The notes under the pieces are model-generated. The model worked only from the letters and a program-made list of their open reading frames with translations. It made no database searches and was not told the DNA's origin. From Syngnathus acus (taxonomy: Eukaryota; Chordata; Actinopteri; Syngnathiformes; Syngnathidae): a DNA stretch of 64,000 nucleotides. Location: NCBI RefSeq assembly GCF_901709675.1, contig NC_051090.1, positions 2,167,342-2,231,341 of the forward strand. The letters are read 5' to 3'. Below are positions 50,850 through 64,000 of this stretch, one piece after another; position 1 is the stretch's first letter; each line of letters begins with the position of its first letter. The translations under genes were made by a program, and so were the position numbers.

Positions 50850-51070
50850 GATGTTGTAACGACATATTTAATTCATTTAATTAACAATTTTCCTTTAGTT
50901 TAATGACATGTAATGTCATATTTAATCGATAATTAATTTTAATAATTTCCCTTTAGCTTAATGAGATGTCATATTTAATTAATAATTAATTTAATTCATA
51001 TTTGTCCTTTAGCTGAATGAGATGTTGTAGCGTCATATTTAATGAATAATTTTCCTTTTAGCTTAATGCT
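50850..51070. repeat. AT-rich minisatellite, about four copies
   Basis: Roughly 50-65 bp units repeat the order GTCATATTTAAT, an AATTAAT stretch, then CCTTTAGCTTAATGAGATG. CCTTTAG appears near 50,892, 50,950 and 51,006, with a CCTTTTAG variant at 51,054. The GATGTTGTARCGNCATATTTAAT junction appears at both 50,850 and 51,020, which shows tandem duplication. Copies are diverged. Confidence 0.75.
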
Positions 51071-54000
51071 AACATATAATAAGAGAAGCAAATTTATGGG
51101 CCTCGTGTGGTTTTTGAGTCATATTCATCGTGTGCTATAAAGTAGGAAAAGTGAATTCATCCGGGGCAGGTCAGAATTTTGCTCAGTTGAATTCCGTTTG
51201 GTGGGCCGCGTCGTGTTTGGCCGGCGCTCAGCAGCAGAGGTGTCGGGATGTTTGCCAAAGCAACAGCACAGAGCTCGAAAAGTGCAAGCGCTCAAAAACG
51301 CAGATGTCTTCGTCTTGCTCTTCCTCCCGTCGGACTCCGTCCACGCTGTTTATCAAGTGATTTCCATCAAACGCCGCAAGTAACGCTGAGCCAGGACTTT
51401 TTGTTCGCTTTGGTCCACATTCCCAGCGTTTCTTTATTTCCTCGGTGAATAATGCATGAAACGTAAGTCAGGCATATGCAGGAGGTGCTTATAGCTTTCT
51501 TTTTATGACTCAGCAGGCGATGCTGGTCACATGACTTGACTGGAATCATGCCAGTGAGCGCATCTTAAAAAAAACACCAGTTTCAGATCAAAAAGCGGAG
51601 AAAAACGTCAAGCATCCACTCCACAAATCTCAGAGTCAAATACAAACAACTTGATTCATCCCATGAGGGATTTGTAGCTTCCCAGTGTGCATTCATGCTT
51701 GGTTAGCCCATGAATGGAACAAAAAAAAAAAAAATACAATAATGCCGGTTATTTTTCTTATGGGGGAACTTTAAAACGTCTGCCTAAAGGCAGAAGTGAG
51801 AATTCCTTCGAGAGGACATGATCTTGACTGATAATTCTTTTTTTTAGCTACTTGTTGCTGATTCACATTAAGATTCTTGGGTTTTGGTGTTCCGGTGTCT
51901 GTAGCTGTGATTAAATGCATTCAGTGTTGTCGGACCGCTTTGGACACCGGGCCAGATAAAGCAAGGCCGCTTATCTTCTCGGCTTAACATTTACCGCAAC
52001 ATTCAATCATCTCCGAGGAATTGCCTCTATTTGTCTGACAACCATCACGCCGTTAAATTTCCAGCACACCTCAATCTCACACTTTCCCGTCTACCACTTT
52101 ATTTTATTTTAGGGGAGCACCCAGGCTGTCATCCAGTTGGCGAGGTGAAAAAAAATAAAAAATACCCACAGGGGTCACAGTTGATGTTTGCGCAATTTCG
52201 AAAGACCGGCTTCATTTTCTCGATGGCTGTCACGCGCTTTGATTGGAGGACGTTGATACTAGCTGTCGCACGCTAACAACTCACTTTACGTAAATAATCG
52301 CAGTGAGCGTCGGAAGGACGGTGACACTGTTAAATAATCACACTTCCCCCCCCCCCCCCCCCACAAAGGCTTCTCAAAGGCAGAGAGGTAAAATACCCGC
52401 TAATGCCTTTGCCCTGATATGATAAAGAGCTACGGTGATTGATTTCCACGCTGCCATGGCGGCGTTCCCTGAATGAATTAGATGCCGTCTCTCGCCTCCC
52501 CCCCTCCCCTCCCCACTCGGCTCTTTTGTGTTCGCAGAGCTCATTTGCCATACCTTAATGCTGCTGGCAATCGTCTGTGTTTCGCTGGCGGCGCTTGGCA
52601 CTGGCAGATGTTGGGATTTTCGCAAAGTGTGCCTCTCGAGCAGGCTGTCAGCAAAGTCGGGTTTTTTTTGGGGGGGGGGTGAGAAACATCAGCATGTGAT
52701 TTGACTTTCTCCGCTCGGGTATTCTCGAACACAGCTGAGCTCAGCGCTGGAGATTATGGCAGAGAATATCTTTGATTTTTTTTTTTTGTGCACCCTTTAA
52801 TCCCTTTCAGGTTAAGAGGCAGAAAAGTTTATCTTTGAGCTTGTGCAGGGTCGCTCCAAGGTTGTCATCCAGAAGCTCCTGCGGCTGCTTGAGTGGAGAC
52901 TTGTTAGTGTTTGGAGACCTTTAGTTGTTGACTTTTCAGGTTTGAACTTTGGCTGTCCAGTTGAAGATTCTGAATATTCAGTGTCTGAAGAAACTTTTCT
53001 TCCTATCAGAGTTAAGACCAGAAGTAGTCAAGTCTGGTTTAAATGAGCAAGTTCTTCAAGAAAGTTCTTGATGCAGACCCCCCACCCCCCCCCATTTTCT
53101 GCTCCATCTCTTCCTCCTTCCCACTCATCCAGTCTTGCAAACTTTAGAGGAGCGCTGCAGGCAGAACAAGCCGACAAGCTTTTGATCTCGGTGATGATGA
53201 CTACCGACTCCTCGCTCGCCTCCCTCCGACAGCCGCAAAGCATCTTCCGCAGACATTCGAGTAATCACCGTCCAGCAAAGCAATCAGACACCTCGCACCT
53301 TTCCCCATCTTTTTTTCGATGGGCCATTTTGCTTGTCCGTCATGACGTGGCGCCTCCTTCCCTCACGTTTGGACTCTCCTCGAGACTCTCCAGCACGTTT
53401 CCAAGGATTATCACGCAACATTAGCGAAAGAGCAAAGCACCAGCTGTCCAACTGGTAACATGTGAGTGGAAAGTGCTCTCGAACAACGATCTCGGGTTAC
53501 TCGACCCGCCCGACCTACCCAAATGTTCTACTCGTAACCGCACGCCGGCTTTTGTTTAACGGCCGCCGGCCGCACCTGCAAAACCAACTGCGGGCTTTGA
53601 TACGTGGAAAGTGAGAATGGCTTGTTGCAGTGTCGGAATCTGTCACAATGTTTGAGTGTCACTTTAGATTTAAATGGAGTTTGGTTTACCGAGGTGAGAC
53701 GGGGTCCAGGCCTTACCTTCTTTTCCAACTTCCTTCGGTTGTTTTCACCGAGACATCGTGGGAGTCGTGCTTAGACTCGGTAAAGCGTGCGTGAAAAGGT
53801 CGCTGTGTATTTTCTATTTCCTCCGCTGAATGCGGCTGGGGAGAAACAGAGCAAGCAGGTTCAATGCGAGCCGCTTTCAACTTCCTCTTGTTGTGATGAA
53901 CAGAGTAGATGAGTGGTCTTCAAATTTTTCAAAAGTACCTCCTGAGAAAATGGATAACTGTACAAGTATTGCCGTTTTGCACAACAATAAAATAAAGAAA

Positions 54001-57000
54001 TAAATATAATATATGTATATAAAAATATGAAAAAATATATATAGTATGTTCCCATAAATATTATAAAATATATTGCGTAGGAAGGGAATATTTTGAGATT
54101 CCGAATGATCAAAGTGCCAGTCACAAGAAGGATATTGACACTTGTCCTAATTTTTAAAAGCAATGTTTTGCATTTTGGGATGAGTTCAATCAAACCAAAC
54201 ATTGCTTATTTCCCCTCGCACTTTATTTGTAGAAGTTTCACGAAGTCGCCCAGAGGAGCCATAACACCGGAGAGTGTGACCTGCTTTACCCGTGCGAGAG
54301 CGAGAAGGTAGTTAATGTGACAGTCCCTAGCAAGCTCGGCCATCAGGATGAGGAGGCGAGGTGAGCGCCGAGACGCTAATGTGGGCCGCCGGCGAGCTAG
54401 CCAAGTCGTGTATCAAGCGAGGTGACGCGGAGGCTGCAAAGCGCTGCGGATAGGTCTTCATTAGTCAAGAGACAAATTCTCTCCAAACTTTTCCTTCCGA
54501 CACGCACTCCCTCAATTTGAAGTTGCACGATACGGAAAGAGGTCAGAGAGAAATTCTCCGCATGTTGGGTCGGTCGAGGTCGTCTCCGGTTGACATTTCC
54601 CAACTGCGTCTTTTTGTATTTCCTCCCAAATGCCACCTTCCGATTGAGCTTTCTGTAGCGGCCGTTGTAATTGCGCTCGGCATCTGAGTGCCATTTTGTT
54701 TGTAATTACGATCAGAGTGCGACACGCATCCTTTGTTCTCGGCAGAATTCCATTCGCAGGGCAGTAAATCGAAATGTTGAAAAACAAACTGTGACCTCCT
54801 TGCCATTGTTTATATTAGTAGAACATCTTCCAAAACACCATTTTCTGTCAGAGTTATATGTGATTGAGAACCCCGAGGCAAAATTGGGATTTCATCTCAG
54901 TCACCTGATTTGAAAGTTGTGGTTACCAAGTGACACGATTTCCCCGATTCAAAATGTCTGGCAGCAAGGGTGAAACATGTGTTCCCGATTGGGAAAAGTT
55001 CTGTTTTGTTTAGTCTGCCGTCTCCCAAATACAGACGCTCTCGCTCTTTCCAGTCAACGATTGTGTCATTCAATTTGAAACGCAAACAATCACTGGCCGC
55101 AATATTGGGTGCACCTTTCCTAATCTAATTCGATCTAGTTCCCGATTCAGATCCAGCTGCGATTCATTGCGCTCACGTTACATAAACGATTCTCGACTTG
55201 ATATTACACAGATGTGCGACCGCACCGATAAACGTTGTCACGTTAATACCTCTTTGAAATGGTCTCTTTCAAGTAAAGCAGAAGCTGGTATCACCGATAC
55301 CGAATGTTCCGGAATTCCCTCGACACTGATTGAATCATCTCGCGATTCATCCAGATGACGCGTCTACAGAACAATAAACGGGTTAACGTTACCGAGCGGG
55401 TCTTTGATGCCGCCTCGGCTGCTCGGTGAAGTCACCTTGCGGCAATGTCGGCAATCTGAACCTCAGGAAAGTCACCTGAATCAAATTTCCAGTCTTTGTG
55501 CCACGGCGCTTCGGGTCAGGGTTCGAACATCTACTCGGGTGGGCCCGTCGGAAGCCTCGGGGCTTCCATTGTGCCACGTCGGTCCCGTCGCACAAAAGCG
55601 CTGACGTGACTGGACCGGGAGTAACGTGAGCCCGCTCAGGTATTGCGGTCTGGTGTCTTTCACCCAAGAACAAAGTAAGCCGGCCATAAACCGGCCGGTA
55701 ACACGACACGCATGTCGATGATTCCCAGGCGTGCCGGGGTCACTCGCACCGCCGGGTCATCGCAGCTCGAACGGAAGAACAGAAACCCGATAGGCCGACT
55801 GCACTTTGACACCGTCGCAGACTCGGCCGCCAGAGTGTGAAAAAGCGTAACTGAGCGCACAGCGAGTCAGCCGGCGTTCGATATCGATTAGTATTTGATC
55901 CCTGTCGGTCACCGTTCTCCCGCAGGCTCCCCGTTGACCTTCACTCGCCGTCTGCTATCAAGCTTTGTCGCTCGGCACGAGCGAGACGGCTTAGCCTTCG
56001 CTGAGATGGCGTGGGGGCGGAGAAAGACAAACAAAGGCCGTATCAAGAAAGGATTTAGCTTTGGGCAAATGATGGAAGACAAATGGAGTGACTCAAAAGG
56101 TCCATTATGAGCGCGGGGCGGGGGAGGAGGGATGGATGTCAAAGACGAAGAAGCTGTGAATACATTTCGGGAAGCCTCGTTGAATGGGGCGAGTGGGCTT
56201 AAGCAACTTATTGCTCCTGGCCGCGTTCCAAAGCCGCCGTCCTCGTCCACTTTGTGCGTAATCGGACGCACTTTGATAACAGTCGTGATCGCAACGGTGC
56301 CAAGTGCGCATTAGCCGCTAATGTTGTTACCGGGCAGACTTGCCAAAAAACTGCGAGGAACCACATGCAATATTCCCCCGGCTACATAATCATAATTTAG
56401 CCGGACTTTTTCTGTCTTCTCGGGGGTATTTTTAGCAATTGTCGAAAATTAGAACCTGCTGAAACCGAGTTAGGAGGTTAAGAATAAAGTGACTTTTAGT
56501 TTTTGTTATAAAGGTTTGAAAAAGTATCAATAAAACTGTTGTCTTGGTTTTACGTGGAAAAATAGGGCAAAAGGTGTGACTTTGGTATAGTCTGGTACGC
56601 ATTATTTGCTTTTACATTGATTCCTATGGGAAACTTTGCTTTGACTTACAAACGGTTCTACTTACAAACCCAATCGCAAAACCAATTACTGGAATTATTA
56701 TATGTACTCCTGCCCATTTTTTCATCACAGTACCATAATTGCTGACTTTTTTTCCATTTTTTTCCTAGTGACGGGTACCTGAAGATGGAACGTTCATGAC
56801 CACCCCGGTGTCTGGACCCACCACGTTTGAGGGGTGAAAACTTTGACCTCAAGCATCCTGCTGTCTTTTCCGTGGAAGTGGTCTCCCCCCCCCTCCATTG
56901 CCCGGTATGTATTCTTTACCACTTCCTTCCGCTCCGCCTCGAACTGTTAAGTCATGTTTTATAGTCGCATTTGCTGGCCGGCCCAGCTGCCGTAATAGAA

Positions 57001-57660
57001 TTGCCTCTTCCGACACGGGCGACTGTTTCCACGGTAACGGAGGCAGGAAGGCGATGGCCAGAATGTTGTTATCCACTTCCTGATACACGCCGCGGCCCTT
57101 AGACAGTGATGGACTGCCGTGTTTCTGTTTTGCGCTTGCTGCTGTATCGACATAAAGTAGCCCGGCTCACATTTGTAAGGCGAACGGGCAGCTTTGCAGC
57201 CAGCGTTTGCCTAATCACTTTATCTTCTTTTTTTATTACCCTGCTGCCACTGCCTGCAGTGTTAGACGCTTCGTCAGAGGCTGACAATCATAAGATTGTC
57301 CTAGAATTCTCGCGTCGCTCCTGGGAATTTATTTTTTTGGCTCCAGATTTGCAATATTCTGAGAAAATATTATTTTTCCCACATCTTTTTTTTTTTAGCT
57401 CAGAATTGCAAAGCAAAGCCGTGACTGCTCTGCCATAATCGTCTCACGTACTTTTGGAATAGGATCAACCAAAGCATCCCGGTGTCACACTTTAAGGTGC
57501 TTTTCGCTGACTTTGTGACTGGGAAAAGAGCTCATGTATTCAGATTATTTCCCAAGTAACTGGCAAAAAGCATATATTTTAACAGCATCCCTGAGCACTC
57601 CGTGATTAAAAAGACATTAAGAATTTCTACAGTATAAAATTGGTCATTTTGGCTAGGTTA
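51071..57660. other. Gene-free stretch
   Basis: No gene recognised. A C17 run lies at 52,346-52,362, G runs lie near 52,670 and an AT-rich low-complexity block lies at 53,995-54,080. Open frames present are of chance length and composition. Confidence 0.4.
52346..52362. repeat. C17 homopolymer
   Basis: An uninterrupted run of 17 C. Confidence 0.9.
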
Positions 57661-57682
57661 CTTTCATTTAGACGTCTACAGT

Positions 57683-57706
57683 ATATAGTATGCTAACATA
57701 CTATAT
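57683..57706. repeat. Perfect 10-bp inverted repeat in a TA-rich block
   Basis: ATATAGTATG and its exact reverse complement CATACTATAT are separated by CTAA, giving a hairpin with a 4-nt loop. It lies in a block (57,670-57,780) full of TATACTATAC-like text, so slippage is the likely origin. Confidence 0.6.
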
Positions 57707-57780
57707 GCTAATCTTAACTACTAGTATGATGTTGTACGCTATGCTATACCATCCTACTGCAGTATACTATACTATACATC

Positions 57781-60700
57781 AAGAAATAGCCTTGTTATTT
57801 TCAAATTCTTGCATAATTGGTAGGCGTCAATCTGATACGAATGCTAACGTTTGCTAGCCATCACGCTGCCTAGCATTAGCATCAGGGAAGCAGTGAAAAG
57901 AAACTTGTCCAAACAAGAAAGGTGAGAATGTGCAAGCCAAGGCCAAAAAACAAAACACACACAGCGTTATGCTAATTATTAGAGCAATTACGTTTGTTAC
58001 TCCGATGAACTCCTTTCATCTTTCTATGCTTTGAAAATCTTATCTCCAGATCGTTCTCAACTATATTAAAATACAACCACACCGCATGTTAGATATTTTT
58101 GGTTGGGAGTTTCCTTTAATTACAATGCGAAGACAAAAAAGACACCCTCAAATGTGATTTTTTCTTGTTTGGCATCATGTTGAGCAGCCGTCCATCCTGA
58201 GCATGCTACTTTTGAGTTTTGCTCTGTTTTTGTCTGTTTTGTGTTCCATCACTTTGCCTTTCCCGGCCGCCCAAAGATAAACTGACACTCTCTGCATTGC
58301 AACTCTAATCAGAGAGGACATTTCACGGCCGCCTCTTGGGTGCCAATAGATTCCTGTTTGTTATTCATGTCCTGCGTAGTGTCGCCGTGTTCCTATAAAA
58401 GGGGCTGAGATGAGACTCTGGAGGCGGGCCCGCTCGCTGTACATAGTTTGGCGCACATTAGGAGGCGTCGGGTCGATGCTGCTGCCGGTGGGTGCTTGCG
58501 CCGAACGGGGCGAGTTATATTTAGTCTGACCTGAGTGGTCGTCCCAGGGAGGGGAGGGGGGGAGGCAAGGGAGACAGGTGTTGGGGTGGGGGGGGTTCAT
58601 TATAGAAGAACACAAAAGCTTCACAGTCATGGGCCCATAATGACAGCTACCTGTGCGTCTAAATTTAGCTCCCATTTGAGCCGGGCTTCGGGCGCGATAC
58701 ACCTTTTGTGTGCCACATCATCAATCATTCTGAAAGTTCAACCCCCCAAAAAAAAAAAAAAAAACGTTATTGTGTTTGACCCCTTACCTATTTTTCTAAA
58801 ATGTAGGATAATTCCCACTTGGACTTTCTGCGGTCCAGCCTCAAAGGGAATTTGCTTGATCTCTTCTTTCTTTTCAATTTTATTTTTTAATGAGCTGGTC
58901 GAAGCCTTCTGCATGTTTTAACTCGTAACGATGAAACCAAATTGATGATTACGACCATGTCGAGTTGAAAGCAGACTAAATTTCCTTGATCCTCCTTTCT
59001 TTTAGATATTATTTTTTTATTATTTATGGGATTTCGGCCTGTTCCGAAGTCATCGTTGCCACGGTTGTTGTTTTTTGCTTATTTGATGAAATTGATTTAC
59101 TTAAATTTAATCATAATCTTTCAAATACATTTTTAATGGGATGGCTGATTTAATAGAAATATTTTTATTAATCAGAACTCCTTATGATGATTTTGAAAAA
59201 AAAATCTTACTTCAATTTCACCTGATTTTAAGTGATTTTTTTTTTTAACAAAAACAAGGAATAATTTGTTTATTTAAAAATATTTAATTAAATGTTTTGC
59301 TTTTATAGGTTCGGCTTACATGATCCAATAAACTTTGACAATGAGCCAAATGCTGCTTCACCAAGTCTAGTACGTAAAAGACGAGGCCTTTTCAACAGAC
59401 CCAAGAATGTGTCTGTTTTTGTCTGGCATGCAAAAGTGTCATGAGGGCGAGCTCGCTTGTGTGAAAGTGAGCAATTTGTCGCAAAAAAAAGCAAGCGGTG
59501 GGTGGAGAACGAACTGAAGCTGTTTCCAGGACAACCATGCTCCGTTTGAGGGCCACGCATCGCCTTAGCGCTAACTCGGACCTTGTGGCTAATCACCGAA
59601 GCCTTTCTGACCGAACCCTCGGAACATCTGCTCGTCGGTTAGATGGGAAATTTCTACCCATCCGACACGTGCCTAGCATTGTGTTAGACGAATAAAAGAT
59701 ATTGGCGACGGCAATCAGCGAGCTTGCTCATCCCAGTGGAAAAGCGACTGGAGTGTTCATCGGAAATTTGTCATGTAATTCAAGACGGAAGAACAGATAT
59801 TCCCTGATAAGTGATAGCATACCATTGTAATAACGTCCGCTCCCGTTGTGAACTCCCTGTTGAGCAGAAGCAGACGGTAAACTTGAACTTTGTCTATTTT
59901 CATTCCACTCAGAGGGGAACCGGAGTGGGAGGGGGCGAGCAACATTAGTTTTACTGCAATAAATTATCCAAAGTGTCTTTTTGCCGAGTTACTTTCTGCG
60001 TTTCTCAGATTGTATTATTTTGGATGCCAAAGGATTCAGTTGAGGATGCAGAATGTCATCTGAGATAGCAATTTTTTTTATTTATTTTTTTATCCGCCTC
60101 CTGCCTGCTTGCCGCCGATTGCAACAGACGAATAATTCCGAAGCGTTTGATGTCGTCTCTCCGAAAGCTCTCGCCGTGGCGCGTGTGAGAGGAATTTCTA
60201 CGTTTTTTTTTATGATGAAAGCGCTTCACGAGTCGCTCGCTGTCGACTGTTGCGAAGCGAAGCTTCGTAATCGGAGTTGACCTTTAGCTGAACCGTAACT
60301 TGCTAGTCGGACCTTTCACCTTCGGCTCTAAAGGTCTGTCCTTGATCTTACGGGGAAATGCATCATTAGAGTGGCATTTGAGAGTAAGAGGCTTGCTGTA
60401 TCTTTTTTATTTTTTATGTTTCTATTGAAGTTCAGAAAGGCAAGATCAGTACGACTTGGGGAGTCTTAGTCAAGACGCTTCGCAGTCTGGATATGGAGAT
60501 CACATTGTTTTGTTTATTTAGTTCAATTTTGATGGCCAGAGTTGTTTGTCTATCTATATGTGTTGCTTCACCATTTGTGATCATTGTTTCAAGGTTGATG
60601 CGATTCATTAGCCTGTTTATGCCGTTTGTGTGTTAGCATTAAGCTAACCTCATTGGTTGTTTTCAAATCAAGAATGGAAACTGGTCATCGTGATAGTTTC

Positions 60701-63230
60701 TGAGAAAATCTAAAAAGATATTCTCCCTAGTTAGTCGTGTTTGCCTTTCAAAGGTGCACTTTTGTATGTTGGGGGACATTCACATAAGATTGCCTTATAT
60801 TACTTGCACATTAAAAGGAAAAAGGGAGAATATAACTGTCTCCAAGGTGACTTTTGAATTCGATTACCATGAATGCTGAAAGGTAGCGAGGGCTGTTGTT
60901 GCTCAACATAATGACTTTGATAATGCTTCTCCGCAGAATTGTGTGACCAATTCACAACAATAACCAAATGCTACTACCACTTTGGATTATTGTAGCGTGT
61001 CAAGGAATCCCAGCTGAGATTTTTTTTTATTCCACACTTATTTTGGATCATGTTGAAATTTTCTCTGTCTGAGATGTCCAATCCAACAAAATTCATTTTT
61101 GGGGACATAATGTCATTTATGCTACTTGTTGCTAGGCAGAATTCCCCCTGCATCATCAAATTGCCCTTAGGCGCAATTAAAAAAAAAAAAAAAAAGAATC
61201 TCCTCCTCTTCCATCACCTTCTCCTCCCCCTTCTTCAAAAGAATCAGTGTTCCTTTTCTGCGGTTCAAGAGCTTTAACGGTTGTTCATTTACACATAATC
61301 AATGCTGCTGTTGCTTGGCAGAATTCAAACAAGCAGTTGGTGTGTTTCACCGGCACTGTATTTAAGACTTTTTCTTGGAGCTCTGTGTGAGTAAACATGA
61401 TGCTACATTTTTGGTCATCTGCATGTGAAAAAAAAAAAAGAGAATTCCATACAATTAGATTTTGGAATCGTTTTGAAAGGCTGAAGGATGCCAAAGTGAA
61501 GTTTGTTTATGTGAAGTCAAAGTTCACTCTTACAATAACCTTCAATGAGATAACCAAATGCATCTGTTGATGCAGGACACGCATAAGAGACCAATTAGGG
61601 AGCTGCAGTTGGACTTGATACAATTGAATTATTTGTTTGTATTTTCATTATTGATTGACACGCTTCATCTTTACAGGCAGTTAACATTTGAAGCCTTCCA
61701 ATTTGGTCTTGTGAAAACAAAAACCTGCTCCCGGTCGCACATTTTCCTACTTTAAACCGCAATGTCCATGGAAATGAAGCAAAAAATGTCACATTTTTCA
61801 ATCTCAATGCAAATTTCAATCATTGCGTAACTGAAGCATGCAAGCAGGCCTTTGGAGACATCTGCTGCTTCCATTTGGACTTAAAGCCCCAGCCCACATC
61901 TCTCGCTCCATTGAAGAAACCCCAACAGGATATGAAACACTTCAAGACCATTTGCGCAGTTTACGGTGGAGATTTTATGCCGTGCCGTTCTAAACAAATA
62001 ACGTGAGGCGCCAATGTATTATTCCGTCTCAAGTGGGTCCCATTTCCTCCGCGTTCCCACAACCCGCCGGGGATGAAAAGCAGCTGAGGGCCATGCGATG
62101 AAGATGCTGAAATCCTAACCGACCACAGGTGACGTGTCGCGATCTGCCCTTCCCTCCTCCAAATTTTTCTATTTCCTCCCCCTCCCTCTCTTCCCTCTAT
62201 ATAGGGCGAGCACGACGTGAGGGCCCCGCGTTCGGATAATTAGCCGTTCTTTATTAATTATGAATAAGAGCCGGTGGTTCTGCGGGAGCCGGGGAGAGTA
62301 GTGACTCATAAATTAAACAACAGACTTTCCTGGCCTTTTGATTAAAGATAAAGAGGAAACAGTATGATCAATAGAGACCCGTTAAGAGACTGCGGAGGGA
62401 TAAAACGCAAGAAGAGGAGGTAGAAAATTGGCAGAAGGGCGGACATAAAGACTTCGCCGCCGTGGCCGCATGCTCGCCGACGTGGGAGGTATGAAAGACA
62501 CGCATGCGTGCGTTGGAGTGCGAACTTTTTTTTTTTAAAGTGTCATCACGGACAAGGTGGGAAAGCCTCGCCATCAGTCGGCATCCATCAGCGCCTCGCC
62601 CACGACTCCGACGCCGCCGCGTCTTCTTTTTATACAGAAAAAATTGGTCATGCTAAACAAAAGCATCATGTTAGCGAAAACTGCGCTACGAACAACAACA
62701 ACGTGTGTTTAGCTAGTTGGATCGGGCCCTCGTATGGAGCACGGCAACTGTCTGGCCACATATGGACTCGACGTTTGGCCTCCCACGCGTCGCGTCGCCC
62801 TCTCTCCGTTGTGGCCTTGAAGTTGGAGCCAAGTGTGCGCTAAAAAGGCCTCTGATGGCCTGCCCGAGCCGCCGCTTCTGTTAATTGACAACATGTCCGA
62901 TTACAGTCCTTGACTGCTGTCCAGTAAGTGACACTATCAAAGTGGACCAACTCGCAGTCGATCAGATTAAAAACCCCGCGGCCCGTCTTTCCGTTTCAGG
63001 TGAAGGGAAATGAGCCTTGGCTGTATTTCCAGCTCATTACGATAATTGAAATGATAATTTAATTTGTCGAGGTTGTCGCTCTACTATCAGTTCATCCGGC
63101 CTATACTTATCACCCATGTTAACGTAATATTCACATCAATAAATGAATTTATATTTATTGAACCTATATAAGGACGTATTAAGTATACAGACAACATAAA
63201 TCACACAAGACATACTGTAGACTGGCCGCG
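57781..63230. other. Gene-free stretch with AT-rich candidate regulatory block
   Basis: No gene recognised. G runs lie near 58,545-58,590 and A runs near 58,750 and 61,175. The block at about 62,215-62,350 groups TAATTA, AATTATGAATAA, TGACTCATAAATT (an AP-1-like TGACTCA) and GATTAAAGATAAAG in a short span, and could be an enhancer. Confidence 0.35.
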
Positions 63231-63233
63231 AAT

Positions 63234-63590
63234 CAGTTGGCGGCTAGCGACAGACGCTAACGTAGCATTCTACTGAATCAATCAAACCTCAAACAATGTA
63301 AGAGGATTCAAGACACCAGTCAATCAAGATCCAAATTGAAATATTTTATCCTTTATTTTTTTCCTGTAGTGACACATATGGCAACTAACCAGTTGGCGCC
63401 TAGCGGGAGACGCTAATGTAAAAGTCGATATGTCACTCGGTGTTCCTTGTTAAATAACACAAAAAGATGAACTCAAATCCACAACAATAGTTAGATAAGA
63501 GCCAAGTTAAAATCTCTCGTCGCTTTTCAACACAACATCTGCCAGCTATCCAGTTGACGGCTAGCGCTAGATGCTAACGTAGCAGCCTAC
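63234..63590. repeat. Diverged tandem repeat, about 156-161 bp unit
   Basis: CAGTTGGCGGCTAGCG followed by AGACGCTAACGTA recurs at 63,234, 63,390 and 63,551 with spacings of 156 and 161 bp. The rest of each unit is AT-rich and diverged. The same core appears once at 32,548. Confidence 0.6.
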
Positions 63591-64000
63591 ATTCTCATTT
63601 CATGCTCCTTCGGATTAGAAAGAATTTAGGTTGCTTCGCGGCTTCAGGAGCATTAACTGCGCTGATGCATTTTGCCGCAGGTCTTAACGGCCTCTGCCAC
63701 TTAGTCCTTTTATTTAAACGCCAAGGCGCTACATTTACATGCGCAAATTAATCGAGTTGCAATGCAGTACTTGAACTCGGCGATGATGCTGAAACAGAAG
63801 GAGAAAGTCTGTCTGGAGATCTAAAGTGGTAATGCCAATTGCCCAAGTAGATGTGCGCGTCTTTAAAGTGACAGACTCATTTCTACATTTCCTGTGGCAT
63901 AAATCGATGCCTTGTTGCCATAGCGCCTGCTGATAATGAAGGAGGCGGGGCGGAACGCGCGTGTCCACAGTCAGGAAACGAGTAAGGCCAACGTGAAGGT

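Noticed and set aside
57683-57706. A microRNA-like hairpin
   Set aside because: The stem is only 10 bp with a 4-nt loop in a TATAC-rich slippage block, too short for a pre-miRNA.

Overview
The window is nuclear DNA of a ray-finned fish, most likely a compact-genome percomorph teleost. The evidence is short multi-exon genes with GT-AG introns of about 70 bp to 2.4 kb, a tRNA-derived SINE, a short element with hAT-like inverted ends, many CA/TG and C/G tracts, and the teleost-specific N-terminal module of the two C2H2 zinc-finger genes. There are no operons, CRISPR arrays or bacterial features.

Layout: bases 1-2.4 kb hold no gene I recognise. rgl1 (plus strand, 18 coding exons, complete) runs from 2,433 to 10,821. 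Its 3' side meets the 3' side of abhd17a (minus strand, 4 coding exons, complete, 15,091 to 13,752). A promoter-like block with ETS and CRE motifs lies at 15.86-16.18 kb. A zfand5-like gene (minus strand, 20,822 to about 19,473) keeps its exon layout, but its AN1 finger is spread over all three frames. A perilipin gene closest to plin3 (minus strand, 24,736 to 22,970) follows, with frame breaks in its third and fourth coding exons. A promoter-like region at 25.8-26.15 kb separates it from two tandem plus-strand C2H2 zinc-finger genes. The first (26,532-27,464) has lost most of its finger array; the second (28,462-29,545) is intact with five good fingers and one degenerate finger. Between them is an exon-like reading frame with an Arg/Tyr-rich RQRRYRQRRD motif.

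From 29.5 kb to the end I see no protein gene. A GC-rich block at about 35.8-36.5 kb ends in a strong splice donor and may be a 5' noncoding exon of a gene whose coding exons lie to the right. The remaining 27 kb would then be its first intron or an intergenic desert, with microsatellites, diverged tandem repeats and AT-rich blocks.

The genes do not form one pathway. Human ABHD17A and PLIN3 both lie on 19p13.3, which supports those two paralogue calls; human RGL1 lies on 1q25, so rgl1 beside them is a teleost arrangement. The most interesting points are the clustered reading-frame breaks in two neighbouring genes (pseudogenisation or local consensus error), a 35-base C tract filling a quarter of a 131-bp abhd17a intron, an overlapping perfect CLEAR/E-box plus CRE upstream of the perilipin gene, and a series of CTCF-like motifs, one of them inside a transposon-like element.
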